Shown here: in pieces, positions 27,178-35,534 of the stretch
Position numbering within the stretch: position 1 is the stretch's first letter
How the letters are laid out: each line of letters opens with the position of its first letter
DNA from: Sulfitobacter sp. W027
GTDB taxonomy: Bacteria > Pseudomonadota > Alphaproteobacteria > Rhodobacterales > Rhodobacteraceae
Assembly (NCBI RefSeq): GCF_025143985.1
Contig: NZ_CP083565.1
Span: forward strand, 124,001 to 188,000
DNA: 64,000 nt
Direction: 5' to 3'
Position numbers and translations under genes: made by a program
The notes under the pieces: model-generated
Seen by the model: only the letters and a program-made list of their open reading frames with translations
Database searches by the model: none
Told to the model about the DNA's origin: nothing

Positions 27178-28121
27178 TGGGCAAGAACCTCCGACAGCGA
27201 CGTCACGGTTGCATCCAGCTTCTCAAGGTAAGCGCGATAGCCGTCCTGACCGCGGAACATCACCGAGGCACCGGCATTGTTGGTCTGCTCGATGTAGGTC
27301 TCGTCCTTAGACAAAGCCTCAAGCGCCGCTTCCATCTTGTCGCGTGCTTCCTGCGGAGCGCCTTTGGGCATCACGATGCCACGGGTCACATACAGTTCCA
27401 GGTCGGCACCGAGCTCCATAAAGGTCGGCACGTCCGGTGTCTCCTCAACACGCTCGGGCGAACCGACCGCAAGGAATTGCAGATCACCGTTCTCAACAAA
27501 TTCCTGAGAAGACGAGATGTCGCCAATGGCCGCATCGAGATTGCCGCCAACCAGCGCACGGACGCGCTCGCCTGTGCCTTCATAGCCGACATAGGAGAAC
27601 TGGATGTCAAAAGCCTGTTCAATCATCGCCGCATGCAGATGCGGCACGCCGCCTAGGGTCACGCCGATGGTGATCTCACCGGGGTTTTCCTTGGCGTAGC
27701 TAACGAACTCTTCGAGATTGCCATAGTCATCGGTGGGGTGCACGACAAGATACTGCGGCGAGGCTGTCATCAGCGCGATCGGCTCGAAATCACTCCATGC
27801 CAGATCGGTGATGCCGGTCTCCGTCGCCACCAGCAGACCTTCGTGGACCTGGCTGATCGTATAGCCGTCGGCCTTGCGGCGCGAGGCCTCGCGCAGGCCC
27901 ACAGTGCCGCCGACGCCCGGCATGTTGATAATTGGCAATTCAACGCCAAGGTGCGGCTGGATATTGCCAGCGACCAAACGCATCAGCGTGTCAGACCCGC
28001 CACCTGGCGACCAAGGTACGATGAACTCAACTGGGCGTTCGGGGTAGTCCTGCGCGGCAAGAGGTGCTGCGCTCAATGTGGCGGCGGCACAAAGAGCGGC
28101 AAAGCCCGTACGGAAAAACAT
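27174..28121 (-). CDS. tctC: Tripartite tricarboxylate transporter solute-binding protein TctC
   Basis: A 315-residue periplasmic protein: signal peptide to about residue 23 (ending PLAAQ), then YPERPVEFIVPWSPGGGSD, the canonical TctC beginning, and NMPGVGGTVGLREA. The start ATG 28121 has GGGAG nine bases upstream. It binds a carboxylate-type ligand; with a GGT-family hydrolase downstream the ligand may be an acylated or gamma-glutamyl compound. It is the first gene of the operon and probably controlled by the divergent LysR protein. Confidence 0.93.
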   Translation of the reverse strand: MFFRTGFAALCAAATLSAAPLAAQDYPERPVEFIVPWSPGGGSDTLMRLVAGNIQPHLGVELPIINMPGVGGTVGLREASRRKADGYTISQVHEGLLVATETGITDLAWSDFEPIALMTASPQYLVVHPTDDYGNLEEFVSYAKENPGEITIGVTLGGVPHLHAAMIEQAFDIQFSYVGYEGTGERVRALVGGNLDAAIGDISSSQEFVENGDLQFLAVGSPERVEETPDVPTFMELGADLELYVTRGIVMPKGAPQEARDKMEAALEALSKDETYIEQTNNAGASVMFRGQDGYRAYLEKLDATVTSLSEVLAQ

Positions 28122-28224
28122 GTGATATCTCCCTAATGATAGACGCAACGCGTCCTGAATTGGCGGTGGGTCCGAACCTACCAGAAGTAAAGCAATAAAA
28201 AAGCGCGGAATCCTTGTTATTAGA

Positions 28225-28239
28225 TTAAGCGCAACTTAA
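28225..28239. promoter_or_regulatory. Candidate LysR operator (TTAAG-N5-CTTAA)
   Basis: A perfect 5-5-5 inverted repeat lies in the divergent region between tctC and the LysR gene. It contains the T-N11-A core of LysR-type sites. It sits 10 bases before the LysR start, which suggests autorepression together with control of the tct operon. Confidence 0.6.
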
Positions 28240-28248
28240 CTTATCCTA

Positions 28249-29121
28249 ATGGATACACGGCAGCTCGAAACCCTTTTGGCCATTGTGCACCACGGCGGTT
28301 TTACTGCGGCAGCGCGAGCCGTGAATATTACGGCCTCGGCGGTCAGCCAACAGGTTGTCGCTCTTGAACAGGAGCTCGGTACAACCCTCTTTGATCGCTC
28401 TCGCCGTCCCCCGGCCCTGACCTCGAAGGGTGCAGAGATGGTGCGCACCGCCCGGACCATGCTTCAACTGGCAAACGCGGCCAAATCGGTCGCGGGAGGC
28501 AGCGAAGTGCGCGGGACGCTGGCTATCGGTTCTCTTCGCACCTGCGCGCAGTCGTTGATGCCGGTCGCGATCGCCGCCCTGCGCCAACGATACCCGGACC
28601 TCTCCTTCCGGCTGCGGATCGGCATGTCTGAAGAATTGATGCGCGAGGTGGCGGCGGGTCAACTCGATACCGCCCTTGTCGCAGATCACGTCGCTGTCCC
28701 GCTCACGCTGCGCTGGACCGAGGTGCTGAATGAACCGCTTGCGCTGCTGATACCCCACGGGGTCGAGGCCCGCGCAGTGGAGGAAGTGCTGCACCGGGTA
28801 CCTTACGTCCGCTATCAAACCCGCGTCCCCCTCGCCCGTCAAATCGACACCGAGATCGCCCGCTTTGGTGTGGAACCAGCCCAAATCATTACTGTCAACA
28901 CGATGGCGGCGGTGATTGGTTGCGTACAGGCGGGACTGGGATTTGCAGTGGTGCCGTCGGTCACCCTTCAGGACATCGCCCCGGGCAGCCTGCGCTGGCT
29001 GCCATTCGGCACGCCGCCAATTCGTAGGCGGCTAGGGCTGGTGCACAGCCCGCATTCCAATCGCAGCGAAGTTCTCGCTGCGCTGAGCAAGAAACTCGTG
29101 GAACATGGGCGGACTGTTTAG
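28249..29121 (+). CDS. LysR-type transcriptional regulator of the tct/GGT operon
   Basis: A 290-residue protein with the LysR winged helix (residues 1-60: LETLLAIVHHGGFTAAARAV, then SAVSQQVVALEQELGTTLFD) and an effector-binding domain. It is transcribed away from tctC and shares its promoter region, the usual arrangement for a pathway-specific activator. The ligand is probably the transported solute or a breakdown product; this is inference. Confidence 0.9.
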   Translation: MDTRQLETLLAIVHHGGFTAAARAVNITASAVSQQVVALEQELGTTLFDRSRRPPALTSKGAEMVRTARTMLQLANAAKSVAGGSEVRGTLAIGSLRTCAQSLMPVAIAALRQRYPDLSFRLRIGMSEELMREVAAGQLDTALVADHVAVPLTLRWTEVLNEPLALLIPHGVEARAVEEVLHRVPYVRYQTRVPLARQIDTEIARFGVEPAQIITVNTMAAVIGCVQAGLGFAVVPSVTLQDIAPGSLRWLPFGTPPIRRRLGLVHSPHSNRSEVLAALSKKLVEHGRTV

Positions 29122-29531
29122 CACTGACTTTCTCGGCAAGGTCGCTTGGGCAACACCTTGAAACCCGCGTTATCAAGGCCCCTGCTCCGCCTCTCACCGT
29201 GACAAATTAAGGGGACTACCCTAATCTGGAAATAAGGAAAACTTTCTATACCGCTCCTACCTCAAAGCCCGAAAATCCTCGTGGGTTCTGACGCAGAAAG
29301 CAGCAACATCGCATTTGTCTGGCGGGGAATACCGTGGTCCTCGCGCTGAATACGCACGCAAGCCTCAATCTCCAGGCGCTCTGTTGGAGAACGAAAACCA
29401 AGCCGGATCATAACCATAGCTGAATCGTTCTAAGCCCGACCGTCAAGCCATCAATTTCGGCTTCTGCAGGAGTCGGGGTATAATAATGAAAGCTTATTGG
29501 CAGTGGGTGTCTGCGGATAGTAGAAGAAGCA
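29122..29531. other. Intergenic region, nothing recognised
   Basis: About 410 bp without a supported gene on either strand. No hairpin terminator of note is seen. Confidence 0.35.
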
Positions 29532-30293
29532 ATGACTTACATCGATATCTTACTGCTTCTCGGCTCCGGTTTCTTGGCAGGCGCAATCAACGCCCTTGCT
29601 GGGGGCGGAACGATCTTCACATTCTCCGCACTTGTCGCCGTAGGACTACCAGCTGTCACCGCCAACGCGACAAGTGCTGTCTCAGTCCTGCCCGGTCAGA
29701 TCGCGTCAACTACTGCCTATCGACGCGAGATCGCAAAAGCATTCCGTCGACTTCTGCCGTTCTCCATCATCTCCGCATTTGGCGGCATCTTGGGGGGCCT
29801 GCTGCTGCTCAACACGAATGAGGGCGCGTTCCGCGCGCTTGTGCCATTTCTGATCCTATTCGCCACCGTCTTGTTCATGCTCGCGCCACGCATCGCCACA
29901 TTGGGAGAACGTATGGCCGCTCGTCGCAGGAGCAACGCGCCAGGCCCGCTTGCCACGAGTTTGCAAGGGTTGGTCGCTATCTACGGCGGCTATTTCGGCG
30001 CTGGAATGGGGATCATGATGCTGGCTTCCCTTTCGCTCACCGAAGGTCGGGACTTCCATGCGCTCAACGCCGCGAAAAACTGGCTCGCCTGCATTATGCA
30101 GGGCTTGGCAGTCGTCGTGTTCATCGTCTCTGGGGCAATCGATTATCGTGCGGTTGCGATTGTCGCGACGGCGAGCATCCTGGGTGGCTGGGGGAGCGTG
30201 GTTGTTGGACGGTTGGTGCCGCAGCACCTGATCCGTTGGTTCGTCATTGCCACTGGATTGGCTTTAAGTGCCTGGTACTTCATCCTCGGATAG
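29532..30293 (+). CDS. TauE/SafE family membrane transporter
   Basis: A 253-residue protein with about eight helices and the two TauE/SafE repeats: GFLAGAINALAGGGTIFTFS near the N-terminus and YGGYFGAGMGIMMLA in the second half. The family exports sulfite, sulfoacetate or other organosulfur anions, and some members import. The substrate cannot be told here; no sulfonate genes are adjacent. Confidence 0.9.
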   Translation: MTYIDILLLLGSGFLAGAINALAGGGTIFTFSALVAVGLPAVTANATSAVSVLPGQIASTTAYRREIAKAFRRLLPFSIISAFGGILGGLLLLNTNEGAFRALVPFLILFATVLFMLAPRIATLGERMAARRRSNAPGPLATSLQGLVAIYGGYFGAGMGIMMLASLSLTEGRDFHALNAAKNWLACIMQGLAVVVFIVSGAIDYRAVAIVATASILGGWGSVVVGRLVPQHLIRWFVIATGLALSAWYFILG

Positions 30294-30603
30294 CCTTTGG
30301 TTCTGCAACCCGGGCAATTTGACTTTTGAACCTAATCGACCGTGCGGTTTGATTCCGAGCTCGAACTGAAGTTCGGCGCTGGCAATGGTCATATTGCCGA
30401 CGATTCTTATAGCGCTCTTCCAGGAACTAACAAGCGGCAAGAAGGAGTATGAGGGCAGCAGTAAATATAGGGCGGCCCTTGGTGCCCACCCTTTCTAATC
30501 TGCTTTGCGGGGAAAAGAAAATACTGAGCCTCCACGTCCTTAGAGGGTCGACGTTAATGCCTATTGATACATATATGGGCGCATATCTAAAATAGAGGTT
30601 GAT

Positions 30604-30954
30604 ATGTTTACGAAAAATGACCTGAAAGCAATGTCGCGAAAAGAGCTCGAGAGGCTTCTGTCTGATGTAAAAAAGGCATTGCAGGCGGCTCGAAACAGAG
30701 ACCAGCGAGAGGCAAGAAAAGCTGCTACGAAAGCGGCCGCAGAATTTGGATTTTCCTTAGGGGAAATTTCTGAAACGCAACCCTCAGCTCCTGCGAAAAA
30801 GCGAGCTAAGGTTAAGAAAGCTTCGAAGCCCTCAAAACCAATTTATGCCAATCCAGACGATAAGAAACAGACCTGGACGGGTAAGGGCCGACAGCCGAAT
30901 TGGTTCCGTAGTCAGGTCGAGAGCGGCACCGCGCCCGATGCTATGCGTATCTGA
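30604..30954 (+). CDS. H-NS family nucleoid protein (HvrA-like)
   Basis: A 116-residue protein. An N-terminal helical dimerisation region (ELERLLSDVKKALQAARNRD) is followed by a basic linker and the H-NS C-terminal DNA-binding block YANPDDKKQTWTGKGRQPNW. In Rhodobacter HvrA acts on photosynthesis and nitrogen genes; in general these proteins bind AT-rich DNA and silence acquired genes. That would suit a window full of transferred DNA. Single gene; AGGTTGAT precedes the ATG. Confidence 0.88.
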   Translation: MFTKNDLKAMSRKELERLLSDVKKALQAARNRDQREARKAATKAAAEFGFSLGEISETQPSAPAKKRAKVKKASKPSKPIYANPDDKKQTWTGKGRQPNWFRSQVESGTAPDAMRI

Positions 30955-31428
30955 CCGGTGGAAGCCTAGAATTTCAACTATTTCGGGACCGAAAAGTACC
31001 TGACATCCAGAGAGCGAGACTGATGGTTAGCTGCGCATTTCAGAATGGTTTTTCCCTGATGCGCAGCTACCTGCATTTCGCCCACCCCCTTTATACCGAT
31101 CGGCATTAGGCCTCGGGAGAGAAGTCCTCCTACAGCGTCACGTCTACAAGGCGCCTACAGAATGACCTCATTAAGCCTACAGGGCAGCTACAGACGGGCC
31201 ACAACAAGTACCTCTAAAAAGCAATCTCGTTAACGGTCTGCGCTGAGCTTTTAGGTGATCATAAAGCTTTTCAGGCCATCGGAGTGCCCGCTCATGTTCC
31301 CAAACTTTCTTTGAATACTGAGTGGCGCTTGTAAGGCTGTTACCCTAGCGATTACTGCGCAGGGTGTTCTGGGGCGCCCTGGCGTTGTTGCACCTCGGCC
31401 GAGGTTGCGCCGAATAAGGATTAAACCC
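30955..31428. other. Intergenic region with CTACA repeats
   Basis: No gene seen. It holds the CTACA repeat cluster (31129-31193) and the upstream region of the mgtC-like gene. Confidence 0.35.
31129..31193 (+). repeat. Five CTACA repeats with near 11-base phasing
   Basis: CTACA occurs at 31130, 31144, 31155, 31177 and 31188. Four of the five are followed by G and two are within GCCTACAG. Spacings of 14, 11, 22 and 11 place most copies on one helix face. It could be a protein-binding array or chance. Confidence 0.35.
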
Positions 31429-31926
31429 GTGTGGCAAGAAGTCTGGGCAACCATCATCAGCGAATTTTCCGATATTCCCGACTTGTCGACCATGACCCGT
31501 ATAACACTGCGTTTGGTGTTGGCGGCGTTTCTGGGCGGGCTGCTTGGTTATGAACGAGAACTCAAGGCGCGAAGCGCCGGGGTGCGCACCCATATGCTGG
31601 TGGCCGTAGGTGCGGCGCTCTTCGTGATTGGACCATTACAAAGTGGCATGCCCACACCAGACATGTCCCGGGTCCTGCAAGGTATTATTCAGGGCATTGG
31701 CTTTTTGGGCGCAGGAGCGATCATTATTCGCGCCGCAGAACAAAAGGTTCAAGGTTTGACGACCGCTGCAAATATTTGGGCGACAGCTGGTATTGGTATC
31801 GTCGCGGGGCTCGGTCTCGAGGCAACTGCGGTCCTAGCGACGGTGATCGTGCTGATCATCCTAGCCGTTATCCCGCGCATCCTACCGTCTTCGGTTAGGC
31901 CCAACGGGGCCCAAGAAGGACAATAA
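31429..31926 (+). CDS. MgtC/SapB family inner-membrane protein
   Basis: A 165-residue protein with four or five helices and the MgtC signature: [24 protein letters not shown] (in two blocks), and [18 protein letters not shown] take the GTG at 31429 as start because AAGGA lies eight bases before it. MgtC-like proteins adjust Mg homeostasis and membrane ATPase activity under stress. No Mg transporter is adjacent. Confidence 0.88.
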   Translation: MWQEVWATIISEFSDIPDLSTMTRITLRLVLAAFLGGLLGYERELKARSAGVRTHMLVAVGAALFVIGPLQSGMPTPDMSRVLQGIIQGIGFLGAGAIIIRAAEQKVQGLTTAANIWATAGIGIVAGLGLEATAVLATVIVLIILAVIPRILPSSVRPNGAQEGQ

Positions 31927-32023
31927 CCCTATTAGGTTCCCCTTTACCCCGCCCGGTGGCCTGTCGTTTCAAGGGGCTGTACCCAACGTAATAGGTATTT
32001 GGTTTAAATTACGTAGGGCACCC

Positions 32024-32668
32024 TCAATGCATTATGGCATCCGCTCCGGCTGCAACTGACATCGCGACGAGAACCGTCAGGACTATCGAAGCCAGCCCCA
32101 TGCCGATACCTGCAAGTACAACCAGTCCGTCGCGTTCAACGAAGCCAATACCTGCGACGAAAAGCGAAATAGCAGGAAACCACCCACTGAGCGGTAAAGG
32201 CACAAACAGTGCCAAGGCGATTCCCAAAAGAAGCAATCCGATGAGGCGCTCAATTTTGGGTTGGAATACGCCTTGCAGGCGCGGTCGAGTCAGGCGTTCA
32301 ACGCGCCGGGAAATCGGCCGTAGACGCAGCACGGTATTTCTCAGAGCGGAACGGGACAATGACCGTTTGGCAATCCAAGGCGGCAGCCAAATATAAGAAC
32401 GCCCGAGCACCAGTTGAACACTAAAGAACACCAGGGGGATGGCCGTTACAAGCGTGGCGCCGGGAGGCAGCGGCAACAGATTAATTAGGGATGAGAGCAG
32501 AATGGCCCAACCGAATGACCGCTCCCCCAACCGTTCTAAGAGGTGACCAAGGGGTATCGCGTTGCGCTGTCGCTCACTCCCAAGCACGCAAAGCAAATTG
32601 AACGATAAAGAACGACTTTTGACGTTCCTTTGCCTTTTTGACAGTGGATAACTGAAGTTGATTGTCAC
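32024..32668 (-). CDS. ExoD family exopolysaccharide-synthesis membrane protein
   Basis: A 214-residue protein of the ExoD family: LGERSFGWAILLSSLINLLP near residue 50 and VPLPLSGWFPAISLFVAGIG near 160, with several hydrophobic helices. ExoD is needed for exopolysaccharide production and alkaline tolerance in rhizobia; the biochemical role is unknown. It is divergent from the exchanger gene downstream. Confidence 0.85.
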   Translation of the reverse strand: MTINFSYPLSKRQRNVKSRSLSFNLLCVLGSERQRNAIPLGHLLERLGERSFGWAILLSSLINLLPLPPGATLVTAIPLVFFSVQLVLGRSYIWLPPWIAKRSLSRSALRNTVLRLRPISRRVERLTRPRLQGVFQPKIERLIGLLLLGIALALFVPLPLSGWFPAISLFVAGIGFVERDGLVVLAGIGMGLASIVLTVLVAMSVAAGADAIMH

Positions 32669-32890
32669 AGTTCTCCTAAGCCCCGATGGGGAGGCATTAA
32701 GAAAAGTGTCTCTCGGATGGTCGTCATTGGCCTGCCTTTAACTGGGGGCAAATCTGCCCGGCGCATTGATTGGCAGGTCCCTTTGGAATCCGCTCTGTTC
32801 CACTCTTGTAGGGAACTGGATGGAACTCTATGTGGGTATGAACCTGAAGGAACCAAGAGCCTATGCAATATTCTTACGAACTGAGGCCGC

Positions 32891-33856
32891 ATGGGCATTG
32901 ATCTGATCTACATTGCAACTGGCCTCATTCTGCTCTTCGCCGGGGGCGAAGGTCTTGTGCGCGGCAGTGTCGCGATTGCAGAACGAGCAGGGCTCTCCAA
33001 AATGGTGATCGGGCTGACCATCGTCGGGTTTGGTACCTCCGCGCCGGAGTTGCTGGTCTCCTTGAAGGCCGCATTCAGCGGAGCCCCTGAGATTGCTCTA
33101 GGCAATGTGGTCGGAAGCAATATCGCCAATATCCTACTTATCATCGGGGCTGGGGCCTTGATCATGCCGATCGCCGGTTGGGATAGGTCTGCTGTACGGG
33201 AAGCGATGGTAGCGGCCTTGGTCGCTTTTGCGCTGTTTGGTCTGCTCAAAGGAGCGTTTCTAAACCGCCTCGAGGGCGCACTCTTACTCGCTGTTCTAGC
33301 TGTCTACCTCGGTGCGACGTTCTGGATGGAAAAACGCAGCCGTGACTCCCAGATGTTCGAGCATGAGGCCGAAAACTTCGAAGGCTCTGGCGTTTCCAGA
33401 ACGAGCGTTGCCACCGTCTTTGTTCTAGGCGGCATCATAGCGCTCGTGGCGGGTGCTAATCTGCTGGTGTCCGGGGCCGGGTCCATCGCGAAAACGTTCG
33501 GGGTTTCCGATGCTGTGATTGGCCTGTCCCTTGTAGCCATCGGCACCTCTCTGCCCGAGCTTGCCACATCTATTTCTGCGGCCCTCAAAAAGCAGTCTGA
33601 CGTGGTCATCGGCAATGTGATTGGAAGCAATATTTTCAACGTCTTGGCGATTCTCGGGATCACATCCGCTATCGTGCCGATTGAAGTGAGTGAACGGTTC
33701 CAAGGGTTTGATATGGTGTTCATGCTGCTACTGTCCTGCGGCCTGGCTGTGATCTTGTTTGCAGCCAAGCGCATTGGTCGAGTAGCAGGCTTCCTGTTCA
33801 TAGCGGGTTATGCAGTTTACATTGGATACCTGTTCCAAAGCGGCGCGATCAGCTAG
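32891..33856 (+). CDS. Calcium/sodium antiporter, CaCA family
   Basis: A 321-residue membrane exchanger with two inverted alpha-repeats: GFGTSAPELLVS (about residue 48) and AIGTSLPELATS (about 215), each followed by an IGNVVGSNIANIL-type or VIGNVIGSNIFNVL motif. These supply the ion-binding acidic and hydroxyl residues. It is expected to exchange Na or H for Ca across the inner membrane (YrbG type). An acidic loop (residues 145-165) joins the halves. Confidence 0.93.
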   Translation: MGIDLIYIATGLILLFAGGEGLVRGSVAIAERAGLSKMVIGLTIVGFGTSAPELLVSLKAAFSGAPEIALGNVVGSNIANILLIIGAGALIMPIAGWDRSAVREAMVAALVAFALFGLLKGAFLNRLEGALLLAVLAVYLGATFWMEKRSRDSQMFEHEAENFEGSGVSRTSVATVFVLGGIIALVAGANLLVSGAGSIAKTFGVSDAVIGLSLVAIGTSLPELATSISAALKKQSDVVIGNVIGSNIFNVLAILGITSAIVPIEVSERFQGFDMVFMLLLSCGLAVILFAAKRIGRVAGFLFIAGYAVYIGYLFQSGAIS

Positions 33857-33924
33857 CCTTCCTGAATATTCCCGGCCGAGGTCGCATGAAGATGTAGCTC
33901 AAGCCAGACCGATTAGATGGCCGC

Positions 33925-34386
33925 TCAATCGCATTCGGTGCTCACCATGGTCTCATTCGGCACCTGCGTGTTGCAGTAGATCCCAGCGTCAAGGTCGGTG
34001 TCGATCAGGATAGCATCTTCGAAGACGGCTGCTTTGAGAACCGCGTTCTCGAATGATACGTTGATTAGCTTGGCACCGGAAAAACTGGCGCCCGTCAAAT
34101 CGGCAGAGGCAAACGAAACATTCTCGAGGGTTGCCTGGTCAAACAGCGAAAGGTTGAGACCTGCTTCCGAGAAGTCCACGTCCCTTAATTGAGCTTCGGT
34201 CAGGTCTATCCCGGTCAACTTCCGACCTGTGAGGTCCATCTGCTCGAAGGTACAACCGGAACATCTGCCGAGCATGCGCAATTGCTTCTCCTGCTCCGGT
34301 TCCTGCCCGATCGCGGAAGTGCCAAAGAGAGAAGCGACAGTCAGAAGCACGCCAAGGCAGCTCGTCGGAAACGCATGATTTTTCAA
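33925..34386 (-). CDS. Exported pentapeptide-repeat protein
   Basis: A signal peptide is followed by about 18 pentapeptide repeats of the A(D/N)LxX type (for example LTGIDLTEAQLRDVDFSEAG and SFASADLTGASFSGAKLINV). A cysteine pair GRCSGC precedes the repeats. They should form a right-handed quadrilateral beta-helix in the periplasm. I choose the TTG start at 34386 because AGGTGG lies eight bases upstream and the signal peptide then has normal length. The partner is unknown. Confidence 0.8.
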   Translation of the reverse strand: MKNHAFPTSCLGVLLTVASLFGTSAIGQEPEQEKQLRMLGRCSGCTFEQMDLTGRKLTGIDLTEAQLRDVDFSEAGLNLSLFDQATLENVSFASADLTGASFSGAKLINVSFENAVLKAAVFEDAILIDTDLDAGIYCNTQVPNETMVSTECD

Positions 34387-34414
34387 GAAGTACCACCTAA
34401 GCCTATCAGGCCTT

Positions 34415-34666
34415 TCAAAAGTCAAAAAGCTCGCTCAAAAAGCCTTCGCGACGCTTCTTTTTATAAGGCTTGCCGTGGTCACGATCTTGTCCCGAACTGC
34501 GCAGGGAGGCGACCTCACGGGGGGCAAGTTGGGGATCCGACCGTTCAATGATCTTGTCCAGCTCGCCTCGGTCTAGCCAAACCCCACGACACTGGGGGCA
34601 GTAGTCAATTTCTACACCGGAGCGATCTGTCATCACCAGTTGGGTTCCATCGATCGGACATTGCAT
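34415..34666 (-). CDS. Zinc-ribbon protein, TFIIB-type zf domain
   Basis: An 83-residue protein with one zinc ribbon: CPIDGTQL and YCPQCRGVWLDRGEL (first and second CxxC-like pairs). A basic tail ends with KKKRREGFLSELFDF. Small proteins of this family are common and of unknown role. It lies upstream of the pentapeptide gene on the same strand with about 30 bp between, so cotranscription is possible. Confidence 0.85.
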   Translation of the reverse strand: MQCPIDGTQLVMTDRSGVEIDYCPQCRGVWLDRGELDKIIERSDPQLAPREVASLRSSGQDRDHGKPYKKKRREGFLSELFDF

Positions 34667-34889
34667 CGGTTAAGCCTCCTTCATTCCTGAAGTTAATTGG
34701 GCACCCGCGATGCAAACTGCAACCACTTCAAATTTATTCTCGCCAGAATCGCTGTGCGTTTGATCGGCTGGAACGGAGCCAGGCGGCGTCAGCACCGTCA
34801 AGATTTTTTGCAAACCCGGGAAGATAAGGACGAACCCATGCAGTGGTAGACGTTCGACGGTTGTCAACAGCATGATTTCCAAGTGCAAT

Positions 34890-35297
34890 CTAGATCGCGT
34901 TTGGTCTAGGGGGATATTGCTCTGAAGCATGGAAAAGCTCAGATGAAGCGGCGCTTTCCAAACATGTTATGACAGTCTCCGGCAGATAGGGCTTCGCAAT
35001 AAAAGTCCCCCCAGGCGGCAAACTTTTTGATGTCACATTTGAGGCTCCAGATGCGACAATGATCGCAATGCGGGGCCATCTGCGGTGCACGATCTTCGCC
35101 AGCTCTAAGCCGTTTATTGATCCGGGCATTCCGATAGACGTCAGCATGATTCGGATATCAGTATCGGCCGAGAGAATCGCCAATGCTTCGACCGCATGTC
35201 CAACGGCGCGGCCAGAAAGTCCTGCATCTTCCACAAGGTCCATGGCCGCAAAGCGCAGAAATGGATCACCCTCTACGACGAGAACATCATGCATCAT
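34890..35297 (-). CDS. Single-domain receiver protein lacking the phospho-acceptor aspartate
   Basis: A 135-residue CheY-like domain: VVEGDPFLRF at the start, SIGMPGSINGLELA in the middle and FIAKPYLPE with the conserved Lys (K102). The position of the phosphorylated Asp (D-x-x-M-P) is Ser54, encoded by TCT. The acidic pair is weakened to E-G-D. In close family members the segment reads TDIDMPGS. The protein is therefore probably not a phosphate acceptor and may be a phosphorylation-independent or decayed receiver. It is divergent from a hybrid-type kinase gene. Confidence 0.8.
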   Translation of the reverse strand: MMHDVLVVEGDPFLRFAAMDLVEDAGLSGRAVGHAVEALAILSADTDIRIMLTSIGMPGSINGLELAKIVHRRWPRIAIIVASGASNVTSKSLPPGGTFIAKPYLPETVITCLESAASSELFHASEQYPPRPNAI

Positions 35298-35534
35298 GAA
35301 CTAACATCTGGAAAAGATCCTAATGGTTGTGGGGCATTACAATCATGCTCACCCATTCCTCTACTCCGCAAGCTTTCCCTGCCTCCCCCTGAGTCCTAAG
35401 GGCCATTTTTTGCCAAACATTTAACAAAGTTGAAGGTGCACCTCCTCCTTATTTTCCTGACTGGCCATTGCTATGTAGTCAGAGATTGGTCCGCAATGGA
35501 CGTTGCATTTACGGTTTCTAGAGCAGAGTGGCAT

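Noticed and set aside
31129..31193. Reading the CTACA cluster as a CRISPR array or replication iterons
   Set aside because: Units are only 5-7 bp, spacing is irregular, and no cas or replication gene is nearby.
34670..34930. Minus-strand frame of 86 codons between the zinc-ribbon and receiver genes
   Set aside because: It overlaps the receiver's 3' end, has no recognised family and no ribosome binding site; kept only as a weak possibility.
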